Source: Mercenaria mercenaria
Lineage: Eukaryota; Mollusca; Bivalvia; Venerida; Veneridae
NCBI RefSeq assembly: GCF_021730395.1
Contig: NW_026460998.1
Span: 1-64,000 of the forward strand
DNA: 64,000 nucleotides
Direction of reading: 5' to 3'
The position numbers were made by a program, and so were the translations under genes. How positions within the stretch are numbered: position 1 is the stretch's first letter; the number at the start of each line of letters is the position of its first letter. Under the pieces are notes generated by a model. It saw nothing but the letters and a program-made list of their open reading frames with translations. It ran no database searches and had not been told where the DNA came from. Below are positions 25,293 to 36,781 of the stretch, in pieces.

Positions 25293-26062
25293 GAATCTTT
25301 ATACGTGTTTCCGCTAACATACGAGAAAATATATAATATTATTTATTTCGCTCGGTTTGACGGACACTTTGTTGTTTTTCTTTTTTTCTTTGTATTTTTA
25401 GCTCGACTATTCGGGAATAGGGGTGCTATTCTACTCGCCTCGGCTTTCGCGTTGGCTTTCTTGGTTAAATTTTTTCGGCAACCCTTTTTGTCACATCTTT
25501 TTTACTTTTGTTTAAACATTACTGTAACTTCGCATAAACATTGTGCAGCATACAAACGAAGCCTTTTTATGCAGGGTCCCTGTGTCCATTTTACCCAAGG
25601 TCAAGGTCACTCAAGGTGTTGTACTTAGTGTTTGACATTTTTTTTTGAATTTAAGCTACGCCTACAGACACACGCGCTGTGAATCTTTATACGCATTTCC
25701 GCTCACATACGAGAAAAAATATATAATTATTTCGCTCAGTGTGACAGGACACTTTTTTCTCTCTTTTTTCTTTGTATTTTTAGCTCGACTACTCGGGAAT
25801 AGGGCTACAGTTCTACTCGCCCCGGCTTCGGCGTTGGCTTTCTTGGTTAAAAGTCTTAAGGCAACCTTTTTTCGTCACGTCTTTTTTACTTTTGCTTATT
25901 CCTTACTGTAACTTCGCACAAACATTGTGCAGCATAGAAACAAAGCCTTTTTATGCAGGGTCCCTGTGTCCATTATACCCAAGGTCAGTGTCACTCAAGG
26001 TATTGCACTTAGTGTTTAAAATATCTTTTTGAATTTAAGCTCCGCCTACAGACATACGCGCT
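25293..26062. repeat. 388-bp direct tandem duplication inside the CACAGTG element
   Basis: Units 25293-25680 and 25681-26062 run in parallel from GAATCTTTATACG to the GCCTACAGACA.ACGCGCTGT words. They share TTTTTAGCTCGACTA, TTCTACTCGCC and CAGGGTCCCTGTGTCCATT, and are about 85-90% alike by eye. The 188-codon and 88-codon ORFs here are two readings of this repeat and look non-coding (phenylalanine/leucine-rich). Confidence 0.85.
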
Positions 26063-26072
26063 GTCTGCCTGG

Positions 26073-26460
26073 TTGCTTTGTACAGTCAAAGTGTGCAACG
26101 AAAACGAGTCCCGCTCATCTATCTTTCAAGACGGTGGTAGCTTTATTCAAATTATTTATACATGTAGATCAACTGATGTAATCACTAGGAGCCAGGTCAT
26201 TTTCAGTTTGTTCTGTAGCGAATACTCAATAATTATGAATGAAAACGAAAAAGAACTGGATGTTAGCTTCGATCTGCTTGATTTTGAATGATACCAGCGG
26301 TGCTTTAGAGACGGATATTAAAATAAACAGAAATTACCAGTTACCGCGCCGACGGCAACTGTTTCTTTTGTGAAAGATGATACAGTTCCCGTCGTAAAGT
26401 CCGAACAAGTCTCTGAGATGCCGAAAATGGATCAAACACTGAGTTGTGCCACGTAACGAT
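26073..26460 (+). pseudogene. Short coding-like remnants of unknown origin
   Basis: One frame ends in NENEKELDVSFDLLDFE before a stop at 26289. Another carries VTAPTATVSFVKDDTVP followed by KSEQVSEMPKMDQT before a stop at about 26456. These are compositionally more protein-like than the surroundings and could be remnants of a captured or element-borne gene. I recognise no family. Low confidence. Confidence 0.2.
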
Positions 26461-27230
26461 TACATGAATGATGCGCTAGTGATTTATGTGTAACGAATCT
26501 AGTCATTATTGCAAAAATCAAACACAATGCCGGTTAGAGTTTTTTAGTACGCATTTACCAAATTGAGTTAGGCGCACGGCTGTGCCGCGCTAGACCAATT
26601 TAATTTGATAAATGCTTACTAAGAAACACTAACGAAAAGTGGAATCGAAACTGCAGTAATAGCATTTAAACTGGTCCATGACTGTTACGAAAACGAAAGA
26701 AGTTATAGATATTATATTTTCACTTTTGGTTATCATAAAACCAAGTCAAAACATTGAAATATAAGAATGAAAAGAAGTTTTGAATAGGCGTACAGTTTTT
26801 CGACTATGCGTTCAGTCCGAATTTAAAAATTGCGATTAGTGGGCCAGTTATATATCGAATAGTGGGACAGTGTAATCGGCATATATGTTTCTTAAAAGCG
26901 TATTCGTTACCATAGAGTCATGCTAGTATTTATCGATGCGTAAGATATTTATCTACGAATTAGCAAAGATTTCAATTCTTTGCAAAAGCTTGAGATACGT
27001 GTATTTCAAAGAATTGACAGCTTCATTACAAAATCGAACAAATACCCACACGTGATTTGACTTGAAATTAAGTATATTAAGAGTTTTAACAGGCGTGTTT
27101 GGTATCCATGTAAACAGTAATTCCTAATCGATATGTAAAATAAAAAATACACTAACTTCATGCTATATTAACGAAATAAACAATGAAAATCCAAGCCATC
27201 CGCGACAGCAAAACTTTGTGTTTTGATTTC

Positions 27231-27287
27231 TGAACGCCTAGTTTTTGGCGACTTCCGGTTGGGCGTACAGAGAGTCTATACACTGTG
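27231..27287 (-). repeat. Right terminal inverted repeat
   Basis: Complement of the left repeat; ends with CACTGTG directly before the AAGAC target duplication. Confidence 0.9.
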
Positions 27288-27292
27288 AAGAC

Positions 27293-29954
27293 ATTCTGTG
27301 ATATGTTGACCCATACTGAAATGCTGTACGCGGTTTCTTGGCCAAACAGCCCTTACACCGCCATAAAACATCCTAAAAATGGTTTCTGGATTATGATCCG
27401 GTGACAAGGAGGGCTAGTCTAAAACGTTCACTAAATGTGCGGGAAGCAAATTACGACCTTGCGTCAGTTGCAGACTTTTGTTTTCCTGCATAAAATTGTT
27501 TTAACTAAAAGAAAATAAAAATAAATAAATAAATAAAAACACGAAAAAAGAAACCACACAGAAAAACATAATTTGTACAGCAGTAATACTGCGGTTACTG
27601 CTAACTTCACGCTGGTATAAAGATGTACAAATTAACAACTTGATGAAATGAAATGTGATAGCACGCAGCGTTCTGTAGCTGTCAATATGAGGTCCTTTGC
27701 TATTCATTAACAACTTACTGGTAACGGACAGCAAAACAGTATCATTTACAGATTTATATCTAATATATTTTATATCTAAAACAAATTCTGATATAGCGTT
27801 ATCCGTTTCCAATGTAGCCTAGAAAGTAGATTGCAGTTAATTACAGACAAAACTGCATATATGTATCATAACTCAAAAGAAACGCCATTTTCTGACGATA
27901 TTGTATACAATACTTGGTGATAAACTGCTTGGTGTATTTATTCAACATGATTCAAAATTGGACTCACCTGTCAAACCTATAGGCAGAAAAGTTGTCGCCG
28001 TATATTTGGTTATCAAGTTTATTTTATAGAAAGACGTTTTATATTCTTCACGTCAAGGCATGTTTTAAAGTGATTTTTTCTGTTGTGTTTGACCTGTCGA
28101 TGTAATAATTGTATATTGGTATTAACAAATTTACTTTTATTTGAAACCTTGCTCTAGGAAAGCATTTTGATATTACTTTGTTCATTTGTTACTGTCTGAA
28201 GAAGATTTTCATCGTATGATGTAATTCTATTGTGTATTGTGTTAGTGGATTTGATTTTAAGATAAAGTGTTTATCAAATATATTTTTATATCCATTAAAT
28301 TATTATTGTGCGTTTAAATCGATCTGGTGGGGCGGGGTTTTGCGACGGCCCACTGCATTATTTTGCAGGACATGTAATATATTCGGTTACAGTGGCCATC
28401 TACCTAACATTGTAACTAGTGTAGAATTGAATTCTAGTCGTTGGGTACCGCACGATTATGGAATTAAACAATTGTATTGCTCTACTATTTCACTCGTTTT
28501 TTAAGATTACCATTATTTGCATAAGTCAGAGATTACCTCCTCCCGCCTGTCCGAATAAAACGCGCAATAGGTAGAGAAAAGAAAAAGTGATATAACAAAA
28601 TACAACAATTATAAAGTTCAAAATTAGGTAAAAATGTTCAAAGTATAATTCAAGCAATGGACAGTGTTTCTATTATTGGATAATAAAATACATCAAGAGA
28701 TACTTTAGCACACAAAGTAACAAAATAAATTAATAGCAGACTGTGTTTGTTCGAGTCAACGTGTGAAGACTTAACATTAATACATGTAATAATAATTATA
28801 ACAATAACAAATGTATATAATAAAATGTAATAAAGATCATAACAGAAATAATAATTGATAATTCGATAGAGATATCAATGAAAACGAGTAAAATATATCA
28901 AAAACAATAAAATACAAATTTCCATGTGAAGAGATTTTTTTAAAAGCAATTTACTTTATTAACAATAAAACCGTAACCATATCCATTTCTCCATGTTTTC
29001 TCATTTTATTACATTGCAACACAGTTAAAAAGACATATCATTGCTGTTCTAAAGACGATTTCCATATTTATTTGTTTTGGTAATTATTTTTCAGAAACAA
29101 TGTTAAACAGCTATGAGACAGAAGTACTTCTATAACAGTCAGAACTGATATTTTCCAAAAGGCAGGTGTAGTTTACCGGACTTACGGTGTACAAGCGATT
29201 CACGAACGTATTAAAGTATATATCAGAATTAAACTTACAATCAGAAAAAATGTCCTCAATCATATTACCTATTACTCTGGTGCGGAGATTTAGAATAATA
29301 TACCCACAAGTATAAAAAATAAAAGGTTTGGGTAGATTTCCCTGAAGCGCACTCATTTAAACGAGCTAAAAAGTTTCTTTTAACAGAAAAATGTTTTATT
29401 GTCTTGCTGTCGAAGCGATATATTTATGTATTACTTTTACGCCTTTCGATGTAATAATTTTATTTTGCAATTAGCAAATATACTTTTATTCCAAACATTG
29501 CTGTAGGGAAGCCTTTTAATTCACTAAATATACTTAGTTCATTTGTTGTTTTTGAAGTATTCATTTTTTCCAGTTTTTAATCGTATTACATTTATATGTT
29601 GTTCTAAAATGTATTGTCTTAAAGTGTTACCTTTGAAAAATAAAGTGTTTTATTATTATGATTATTTCTATTATGGGAATTTTAATAGGTGATAAAAGGG
29701 AAAAGTTATATCTATACATAAAGCTTTTTGAAAACAAACATTCCTGTATTTTCAGAAAACTTAGAAACGGATTTAATAAAGCTATAGCAATGCACAAAAA
29801 TACATTAATTTCAAAATTAATTATAGATGTTCATATTATAATTCATCCAATTGACTGTCGTTTCACTAGTAAAACCTACAAAAACGTACTTTGGCTTGGA
29901 ATTCAACAAAGTAAAACAGTCAGTCTGACAGACTCTGTCCATGGCAGGCAATGA
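27293..29954. other. Gene-free, A+T-rich region with a diverged direct repeat
   Basis: 28097-28200 and 29456-29562 share TCGATGTAATAATT, AC.TTTATT..AAAC.TTGCT.TAG and TTCATTTGTT in order, about 70-75% alike, as an old dispersed repeat. The minus ORF at 27501-27812 and others here are not convincing. Confidence 0.4.
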
Positions 29955-30131
29955 AATGTTCAATACCCCTCAAACACTCCAGCACTGACTGAAGCGGTAC
30001 ACTTAAAAGTAAAACTTACTAAATCATCAAGCACTGGACACTAGTGGGGAAATCAGTCGAGCGCAAGAATTGAACCCGGATCACTGGCATTGCAGTCAAA
30101 CTTTCTGACCACAACGCCGTTGACTCCCAGG
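29955..30131 (-). repeat. tRNA-headed SINE, second type
   Basis: On the minus strand the right edge reads CTGGGAGTCAACGGCGTTG (A-box region) and then GGGTTCAATTC (B box, 30067-30077). The sequence continues past a normal tRNA length, so this is a tRNA-derived SINE rather than a tRNA gene. The 3' end is not sharply defined. Confidence 0.55.
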
Positions 30132-30232
30132 AAATAGGTGAAATCCGACCGATCACTTTTAAACGATTAATTTACTGCTTGATGACAAGATGATTGTGTG
30201 CTTTTAGGTTACAGTCCAACGAAACTTGCACC

Positions 30233-31078
30233 TTAACAGGTCCATAGTGTCTTCTCTGAATCTAGATCCATTAAAAAGTAAATAAAAAAATTCAACCCAC
30301 TGTTTATTCCTCTCAGTGTTCTAAATATTAGGATGAAAAACAAGGTTTTCATGTAGCTCTCATATGTGTTGTATGCGTGTCGCTGTGTATACGTATCGAG
30401 CGTTTCGACTACTATAATCGGTGTAACAAAAATCAGAAAGGCAAAATTGATCAATAAAAGTTTTTTTGGTTACTAATAGATTTTGTTTGACGACATGTTT
30501 AGACTTTCTTACGGTTTTCTTAAACAAAACAACAATAATCAAGATTGTAGAACACAGCAATAGAACATATGGAATAAGAAATATATTGCAATAGTGTGTA
30601 TATCTAAAAACACAAAATTCTTTTTAGCAATTACACACGGCGTTACTCCAAAGGGATTTGTAACTGCCTCGAAGATTTGGCTGTAAAGGCAAAACAAACC
30701 CAAATAAAATAACCAGAGGAACATTATAATACCACGTGCATGATTGACTGCACAGTTTATCTTAATTTTGTGTGGTTTACATACACTTATAGCCATTTCC
30801 ACTGAAACCATACACATGGTCCATGAATTTGTGTACAATGCAACATCATACAGGATCACAGTCAGTCTGCATAAAGATTGAGATTTATATGTAGTTACTC
30901 CAAACGCATTGAACCAGTTGAGGATCATATAAAATGTTACAGTCAGGTCCGAGCCTGCAAGACTCAAAAGATACACGGCTGTGGATTTATTACTACTCTT
31001 TTTCTTGCTTAACACAAGAACGATAGGCGGGTTCCCACGAGAGACTTCAAGTGAAATCTTTATATACACGAGATTCAT
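30233..31078 (-). pseudogene. Class A (rhodopsin-like) GPCR, disrupted or with assembly indels
   Basis: Reading down the minus strand: a TM1 end with GNPPIVLVL, then KSTAVYLLSLAGSDLTV (TM2), the conserved cysteine in QSLCRLTVILYD and SVEMAISVCKPHK (TM3 end), IIMFLWLFYLGL (TM4 with its tryptophan) and TPCVIA (loop 2 cysteine). TM5 (PYVLLLCSTILIIVVLFKK) is in the neighbouring frame. TM6 (INFAFLIFVTPIIVVE) and TM7 (INSGLNFFIYFL) are back in the first frame. The two frame changes, near 30570 and near 30460, compensate each other; the second lies beside an A run. The DRY motif is changed (EMA) and TM1 lacks its N-terminal half, with a TAG seven codons upstream of the ATG. Ligand unknown; invertebrate peptide-receptor-like by general appearance. 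Confidence 0.7.
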
Positions 31079-31861
31079 CCAAAAGCAATAAAAATGCTAC
31101 TGAGGAAAGCTTTAAGGGCAATGCTTCTGACACAGCATTTTCAAACAAATTACACAGCATCAGTGGTATTGTAAACCATTAACAACTGACAAAATTAAGA
31201 ATTCTAAACTTTTGTGTCCCATATTGAAGCCAAACTAATTATTTTCAGATGAGTGTTTAACATTTCCCGGAAAAGTGCCCTTTTATTCTGGTCATATTTT
31301 GCTGAAATTTGAAAATACGATATAGATCTATTTGTAAATATTAGAAGTACGTTTCAGAACTTAAGCGTCTGTCGTTTCTAAGTCAACGTCACTTCCACTA
31401 AAGCGGCCAGACTTTATAATGTCACTTTCATATAAAATATAATTAATCGAAACAATTCCTGCCTATTCATATTCTTTTTATTGCCATCTAATGTCCTATA
31501 CCCACTCACAAACAAATAACGACCATTTACATGATGCTCCTGGGGTATGGATGAATTTGACACTGAACATGGAGGAACATGACTGGACTTTCGATTTAAA
31601 ACACTAAATGTTATCGCTTATCTCCGTTTAAAACTGATTTTAAGGTGTCAATCATCACAATATACCTACTTAACCTTTTAGTAATGTCAAACTGAATGTT
31701 TGACTTTTAAATTTTAATAAAATGCAAAATAGGAAACGCGATGAAAATGGGCCGGATGCCAAAGACTAGCATTCACTAATTATTTGTCCAAAGAAAAATC
31801 ATTTAAGCATATCAATTTAAGAACTACTCATTTACAGTGTGTAACATTTTGATGACTAAGC
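31079..31861. other. Non-coding spacer upstream of the GPCR remnant
   Basis: No feature recognised. A missing first exon of the receptor could lie here but no candidate was found. Confidence 0.35.
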
Positions 31862-32165
31862 GCATTCCCGGGTACTTACCATGGTGGGGGTAAGAGTGAG
31901 GTTGGGTGCGCACCATAAACCGGTTTAAGCTCCCCAGTGGTGTTTTTGCCACTGACCGTTCCAAGGCGGTGCCCCACTGTGTTCCTTTGTTTGTTCGTTT
32001 TGTCCTCGTGTGTTGGCTTTGTGTGTGTGTACGTGTATGTGTATGTGTGTGTGTTTGTGGTGTGCACGTCTGCGTGCTGTAGGTTTCGTTTTGGGGAGGC
32101 TGCGATTTTGGTACGTGGCATTCCCTGTTTGATATTTGTCTTTGTTTTGTTTTTTTCACCTATCT
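31862..32165 (+). repeat. Interspersed repeat with (TG)n core
   Basis: CACTGACCGTTCCAAGGCGG, a (TGTG)n stretch at about 32018-32062, and TGCGATTTTGGTACGTGGC with a closing T-rich tail. The reverse-oriented, degraded relative is at about 8165-8595. ORFs on both strands here are readings of the TG/CA tract. Confidence 0.6.
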
Positions 32166-33198
32166 ACAAAAGACCATGTGCCTAAGTGTTTTTAGAGAGA
32201 TCGTGAAGCCATTAAACAAAACTAAAACTAGATTCTTTGCTTTAATTATTAATGATCTTTAAATGCTTCACTTTATTCATCACGTGTACGCAAGTAATAC
32301 GACAGCGGTTGGATAAGGTAATCGACGGCAAAGGGTAGGTAATAAATTACATATTTTAAAATATATAATTAATCATAAGATGTGAACCTTAGAACCAGTT
32401 ATGTGATACCAGCTTGTGACCTCACATTGGCGTCTTTTTTGTGTGTATTATTATCGCGTTTGTCAAAGCTATACGGATTTTGACTCCGGGATTAGAAAAT
32501 TTGCTCGTATTTTAAATCTGAGAACACTTGTGGCGTTCTTTCACAAAAGGAGATATCATTACCCTTCCCATGGCAGCTGTACTTGACTTCCGTTAATGAA
32601 GTATAAACCCTATATCGCGTACTTTCTGAAAGCGGGGCATGTTAGTATGATGCTAAGATACTGCTGTAATGTGTACCGAAACGGTGAATTCAAGCGAAAA
32701 TTTCGTCTGCTTAAGTCATCGTCGGGGACTGTATAAAACATACTATGAAATCGTTTAAAGAAATTAATGCATTGTGCCGACGAAAAACATTGAAATGGAA
32801 CATGTTTTGGCGTTGAAGTATTTTTCGTAGAGACGATAGACGCAAGCCGATATTTAGTCACCTAAGTTCATTGTTGGAGTCTTTGTGACAGGTAAAATGA
32901 AATTAGTTTTACCAAGTAGTGCATGGCGATTTGTGGAGATATGGGCCGCCGTGAGAAAAATATTGAGAAATATAGAGACCTATACTACATTGTAGATTGA
33001 AGTGAGTTAACGTAATTTCCCATGTTTCTCTTTCCGGCCACGCGACCGGAAAAAGTTATGACGTCATAAAATTGACGACAAAGAACAGTGAACTCTGTGA
33101 ACATTTAACTTTTTTTTTTTCAAGTGTCTAAAATAGATTTTAATCCTTGATAGATCTACTACTGTAATTCACAGCATCTAGTAGGACTGAAGGATGTA
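32166..33198. other. Non-coding spacer
   Basis: No gene supported. One CRE-like TGACGTCA palindrome at about 33059. The minus ORF at 32610-32861 has no recognisable family. Confidence 0.35.
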
Positions 33199-33543
33199 TT
33201 GAACCATGTCAATATATTGTTTTTTTGTATGTCCAAAAGAGAGCACATATTACATTGCCGACGTATTTTCAGGATAACGACGGCATACATCCGAAGAAGG
33301 CCTCATTACTGGGGCTTAGATGCTGCCGTATTCTGCGCCGAAATGACGGATCCGAGCAAAGATTTGGTTACCTCAGATTATCGCTTAAGTCTTTATGAAA
33401 TACAAAATGAAATAAGGTTAAGCAAATTATGCATTATGTACGGTGTTCCGTTTGGACCATCGAAAGTTTTATTCTTGAACCGAATACCTGAAAAGTCTAA
33501 ATTACGAAAGAAAAAGATGATCAAGTCGAAACCACGACGGTGA
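33199..33543 (+). CDS. Unrecognised ORF, possibly an exon
   Basis: About 114 codons; the first true ATG candidates are inside the ORF. The C-terminal 70 residues look protein-like (TSDYRLSLYEIQNEIRLSKL, MYGVPFGPSKVLFLNR, then a basic KLRKKKMIKSKPRR tail). No family recognised. The stop falls in the start of the adjacent minisatellite, so the basic tail may be repeat-encoded. It could equally be a chance ORF. Confidence 0.2.
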   Translation: MNHVNILFFCMSKREHILHCRRIFRITTAYIRRRPHYWGLDAAVFCAEMTDPSKDLVTSDYRLSLYEIQNEIRLSKLCIMYGVPFGPSKVLFLNRIPEKSKLRKKKMIKSKPRR

Positions 33544-33772
33544 AAGTCAAAATCACGATGGCAAAACACGAAACTACGATGGTGAACTTCAAAATCACAA
33601 AACCACAATGATGAAAGCGCGATATCATTTCGCATTTTCACCATCGTAGATTCGTGTTTTCATCATCATAATTTCACCATCGATTTTAAAGCACGATGGT
33701 GAAAGTCGAAACCACGATGATGAAAGTCGAAACTACGATACTATAGTCAAAACTACGATGACGAAAGCGAGT
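33525..33772. repeat. Minisatellite of ACGATGGTGAAAGTC units in both orientations
   Basis: Units of about 18-20 bp (CACGATGGTGAAAGTCGAAA) repeat from 33525 to about 33610 and again from about 33690 to 33770. The middle part reads in the opposite orientation (TTTCACCATCG). The tract can therefore fold on itself. Confidence 0.8.
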
Positions 33773-34209
33773 AAGTAAATAAGTCAGCATTTTATGATTT
33801 TGTTTTTTTTTGAATGTTTTCGTTTTCCTCATTTCCTAACAGTGAAATGCAGAAACGGGTAAGGCTTAAAGAGATGGCGACTAAGAAATATCAGATCAAA
33901 AAATAAACCATCCCGAGTAAGACTACAGTTGAGCTATATTTAGTTATTTCAATATTAACACTGCATTACATAATTGTGAAAGTAAATCAATATAATGTCG
34001 AACCATAGATGAAATATCGAAAAACAATTCATTTGTTTCTCATAAATCTTAATTTTCCTCATGTTTTCTACATCATGAATATTTTGGCGCCATTTTGATA
34101 ATAGGTCCAAATTTTGTCTTAAACTTGCCCGATAAAAATGATATTATAAAAATCTATTTGCACTATTTCCATCAGATATGTTCACTTTGATTGCGGCCTT
34201 TTAGGAATT

Positions 34210-34480
34210 CATCTATAATTTAAGCTATGTTGATTTTGAAGTAAATCAGATGTTGGGTATAGAACCGTTATCGGGCATGATAGTGATATTTACTATATGT
34301 CATATATATCAGTTTTCAAGTTAACTTTGTCTAGACTGACATGTTTGTTTTACAAAGATCATGCCTATCATATGAATCGTAAATTCTGATTCAACAGCTA
34401 TTTATCATTTAATTAGGTGTTCAAAAAATGACTTGCATTTCACACAGTACACATATTTCACTTCTTAAAAAAAAAATTAA
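34210..34480 (+). repeat. Duplicated block, also present at 60210-60500
   Basis: Shared in order: TTTTGA.GT.AATCA.ATGTT, GTCATATAT.TCAGT, CATATGAAT.GTAAATTCTG and AAAAATGACTTG.ATTTCA. About 70% alike by eye. The second copy sits upstream of the intact FReD gene; here no FReD exon follows. Confidence 0.55.
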
Positions 34481-34537
34481 ACAGAAACTAAAAGCAAACA
34501 TGCCGTCATCCTTCATCTGTTTTATTCTTTCTGTTTA

Positions 34538-34705
34538 TTAACTTTCACTCTGCTAAATTTCTAAAATGGACTGGTCCATCTCTGAATTTGAACAGTACCA
34601 CTTGTTTACCAGAAGGGTGTTCACTGAAATTTTACTGACTGAACAGCGAACAGTGCAGATGTGCAGGCTGATCTTAGTCAGCACTGGTCGCAAAGGCAAT
34701 AACTA
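34538..34705 (+). repeat. MITE copy of the CCCT...CTGGTCGCAAAGG family
   Basis: Shares CTGCTAAATTTCTAAAATGG, ACTGACTGAACAGCGAACAG and TGTGCAGGCTGATCTTAG with the element at 37203-37390. The ends are eroded here. Confidence 0.65.
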
Positions 34706-36189
34706 ATTTCAAAAAACAGAGTTATCAGTACATAACGCATATTAAAACGAATGCATTTGAATCCAAATTATTCACTACGTATTGAAATCGTATATAAAAG
34801 TCGAATTAATAATTTCTTTACCGGGTTAATCTGCTGTCGGCTAAAACATTTTAAATTCGGCTTTACTTTATAGAAAATTAACTTAGAATCAGGCAGATCT
34901 GCTTATAAAATTGTTAAAAACATAAAAAAATCCCATTACGATGCTAGTAGCGGCTTCAGAATCCATCTAGATTGCTCATTTACAAAACAATATAATCTAT
35001 GGGCTCCTTTCACAGTGCCATTCAATGGTTTTATCTTAAAGGGAGATCAACCGGGGCCCTTTTTCAGATAATGCACATTGAACATTGAAAAGAAACTTGA
35101 TCATTTTAAAACGACACATGCATTAACAAAGACTTTCTTGCTATATAGTATTCAGAAATATCAATACTCAATATTTAAATAGTGTCAGTTAAACTAAACA
35201 TTATTCTCTAGCAACATCTTGAAAACAATAGTTACTCTATGAAGAACAAAGAAGAAGGAATGAGAACATTGAAAAGAATTTTGATTAAAAGAATAAAAGA
35301 AAAAAAATGTTGCCACAGAAACGGCCATAAAGTATTAACTGTGTTTAAGTTTCATTCCAGTGCAGTTTGATTTTGACATTCATTCTATATACTAGCAGCA
35401 ATGCCCGTACTATATAATATATAATTTTTACGGACATTTTAAAAGATATTTTTGAGATGTCTATTATAACTTAGCAAGATGGATACCTTGCATATATTCT
35501 TCACAAACTAAAATGTTTGTATTTATCTTGATAATTTAACTCAGTTTTAGGTTTCAATATCTGTACATTAGACTTCAATCGATTATTTTGGTTTTATTAT
35601 GTAAACGTATATTTCGGTGCGGAGATCCAATAGCACAATAACAAGGTGATATAATCAAGTTTATTCTATACCTATTTTATCTATCCAATCGCGAACGATC
35701 ATTTGCAACACGTGACCGTACAATATATTACGGTATTTGGATGCACGTGCGTACAAAAATCCTGTATTTTCTGTATTTGGACGCACGCGCGTACAAAAAA
35801 TCCTGTATTTTCTGTATTTGGACGGTTCAACAGTCCCATGCTAAACATACGATAAAGCCCGAAACGCGTGAAAATGTTCCGAATGTAAATCGGATGAAGT
35901 AGGCGCTCTATGTATAGAGTTTGATTATGCGTCTTGAAATCTGGATTTAATTTGAGTTTTTTTTTGTTTACAAAACACAGAAACGATTCAAGGGATAACA
36001 ATGCTATCCTATTTAGATATTAAAACGTTTGTTTATAATCAAAAACTTAAAAATACAGTAAAAAGGATCATCAGAATGATGTTTGACTTTTTGAAAAGTC
36101 GCTAAAAGAAGCCGTTCTGGACGAAACCTAGAAATTGGTATCAGCCCTAACTGTCTGAGTAGCTACCTCAGCAGTTTTGATTTAACGGT
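34706..36189. other. Non-coding spacer with a 46-bp duplication
   Basis: No gene supported. At 35735-35825 a 46-bp unit (TATTTGGACGCACG.GCGTAC then ATCCTGTATTTTCTG) is present twice plus a partial copy. The minus ORF at 35699-36001 runs through it and is not convincing. Confidence 0.5.
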
Positions 36190-36535
36190 TAAGAAACAAA
36201 ATGGAGAAGATTATGAATGGCAGCGGACGGGCGGTCAGCATCCAAAACATGTCTGCTCTATAATTCAGTTTTCGTCGGATCTTCCCCAAACTTGCTGACA
36301 ATGTTTGTGGGCATTACATCTCGGCCAATTTCGATAACCAGCCAAATTGTACCAGACACTCTTTGATTATAGTCCTTGATTTACTCGAAAAACGGGAAAT
36401 TTAGCCTTGTCCGCTTTTAAGTCAAACAGTTTTCATCCGATCTTCACCAAACTTGCTGACAATGTTTGTGTGCATAATATCTCAGCCAAGTATTATTACC
36501 ACCCAAATCGTCAAATGGCTGTTGTAGGGAGGTTG
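36190..36535. repeat. Two copies of a 161-bp bivalve tandem repeat
   Basis: TTTTC.TC.GATCTTC.CCAAA followed by CTTGCTGACAATGTTTGTG, then ATCTC.GCCAA, occurs at about 36269 and 36430. This unit is widespread in bivalve genomes by recollection. Confidence 0.75.
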
Positions 36536-36781
36536 CACCATATACTTTTTTTAATGATGATACGTAGAAAAAACAACATTCAATGAATTACGTATATTAC
36601 GTATGAAGTGAAATAAATATAGAATAAAAAGTTTATTTAAGGTCTAACATTGTTCTGTATAATATATATTAGCACTCATACCAAGCTGGGAAAAACTAGA
36701 AAAGGCAGGAATACAATATTCAGTGAAACATTTTTAATTTAAACTATTATTATATTAAGAGAAAATAGATATAGAATAAAA

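Larger units (their letters stand above)
24636..27287. mobile_element. Non-autonomous DNA transposon with CACAGTG ends and 5-bp TSD (Transib/RAG-like ends)
   Basis: The terminal inverted repeats are 24636-24692 and 27231-27287, 57 bp each with only two mismatches by hand alignment. Both start with CACAGTG and are flanked by AAGAC (24631-24635 and 27288-27292), a 5-bp target duplication. Known: Transib elements make 5-bp duplications and have CACWRTG-type ends resembling the heptamer of V(D)J recombination signals, and RAG-like transposons share both traits. No nonamer-like ACAAAAACC was found at the 12- or 23-bp spacing. The 2.5-kb interior has a 388-bp tandem duplication, scattered subterminal motifs and only short ORFs, so it is non-autonomous. 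The structure is clear; the superfamily is an inference from ends and TSD. Confidence 0.8.

Noticed and set aside
25062-25628. 188-codon ORF as a transposase
   Set aside because: Composition is F/L-rich, it runs through a tandem repeat, and it has no transposase motif.
31824-32185. ORFs on both strands with THTHTH-type runs
   Set aside because: They are translations of a TG/CA microsatellite within an interspersed repeat.
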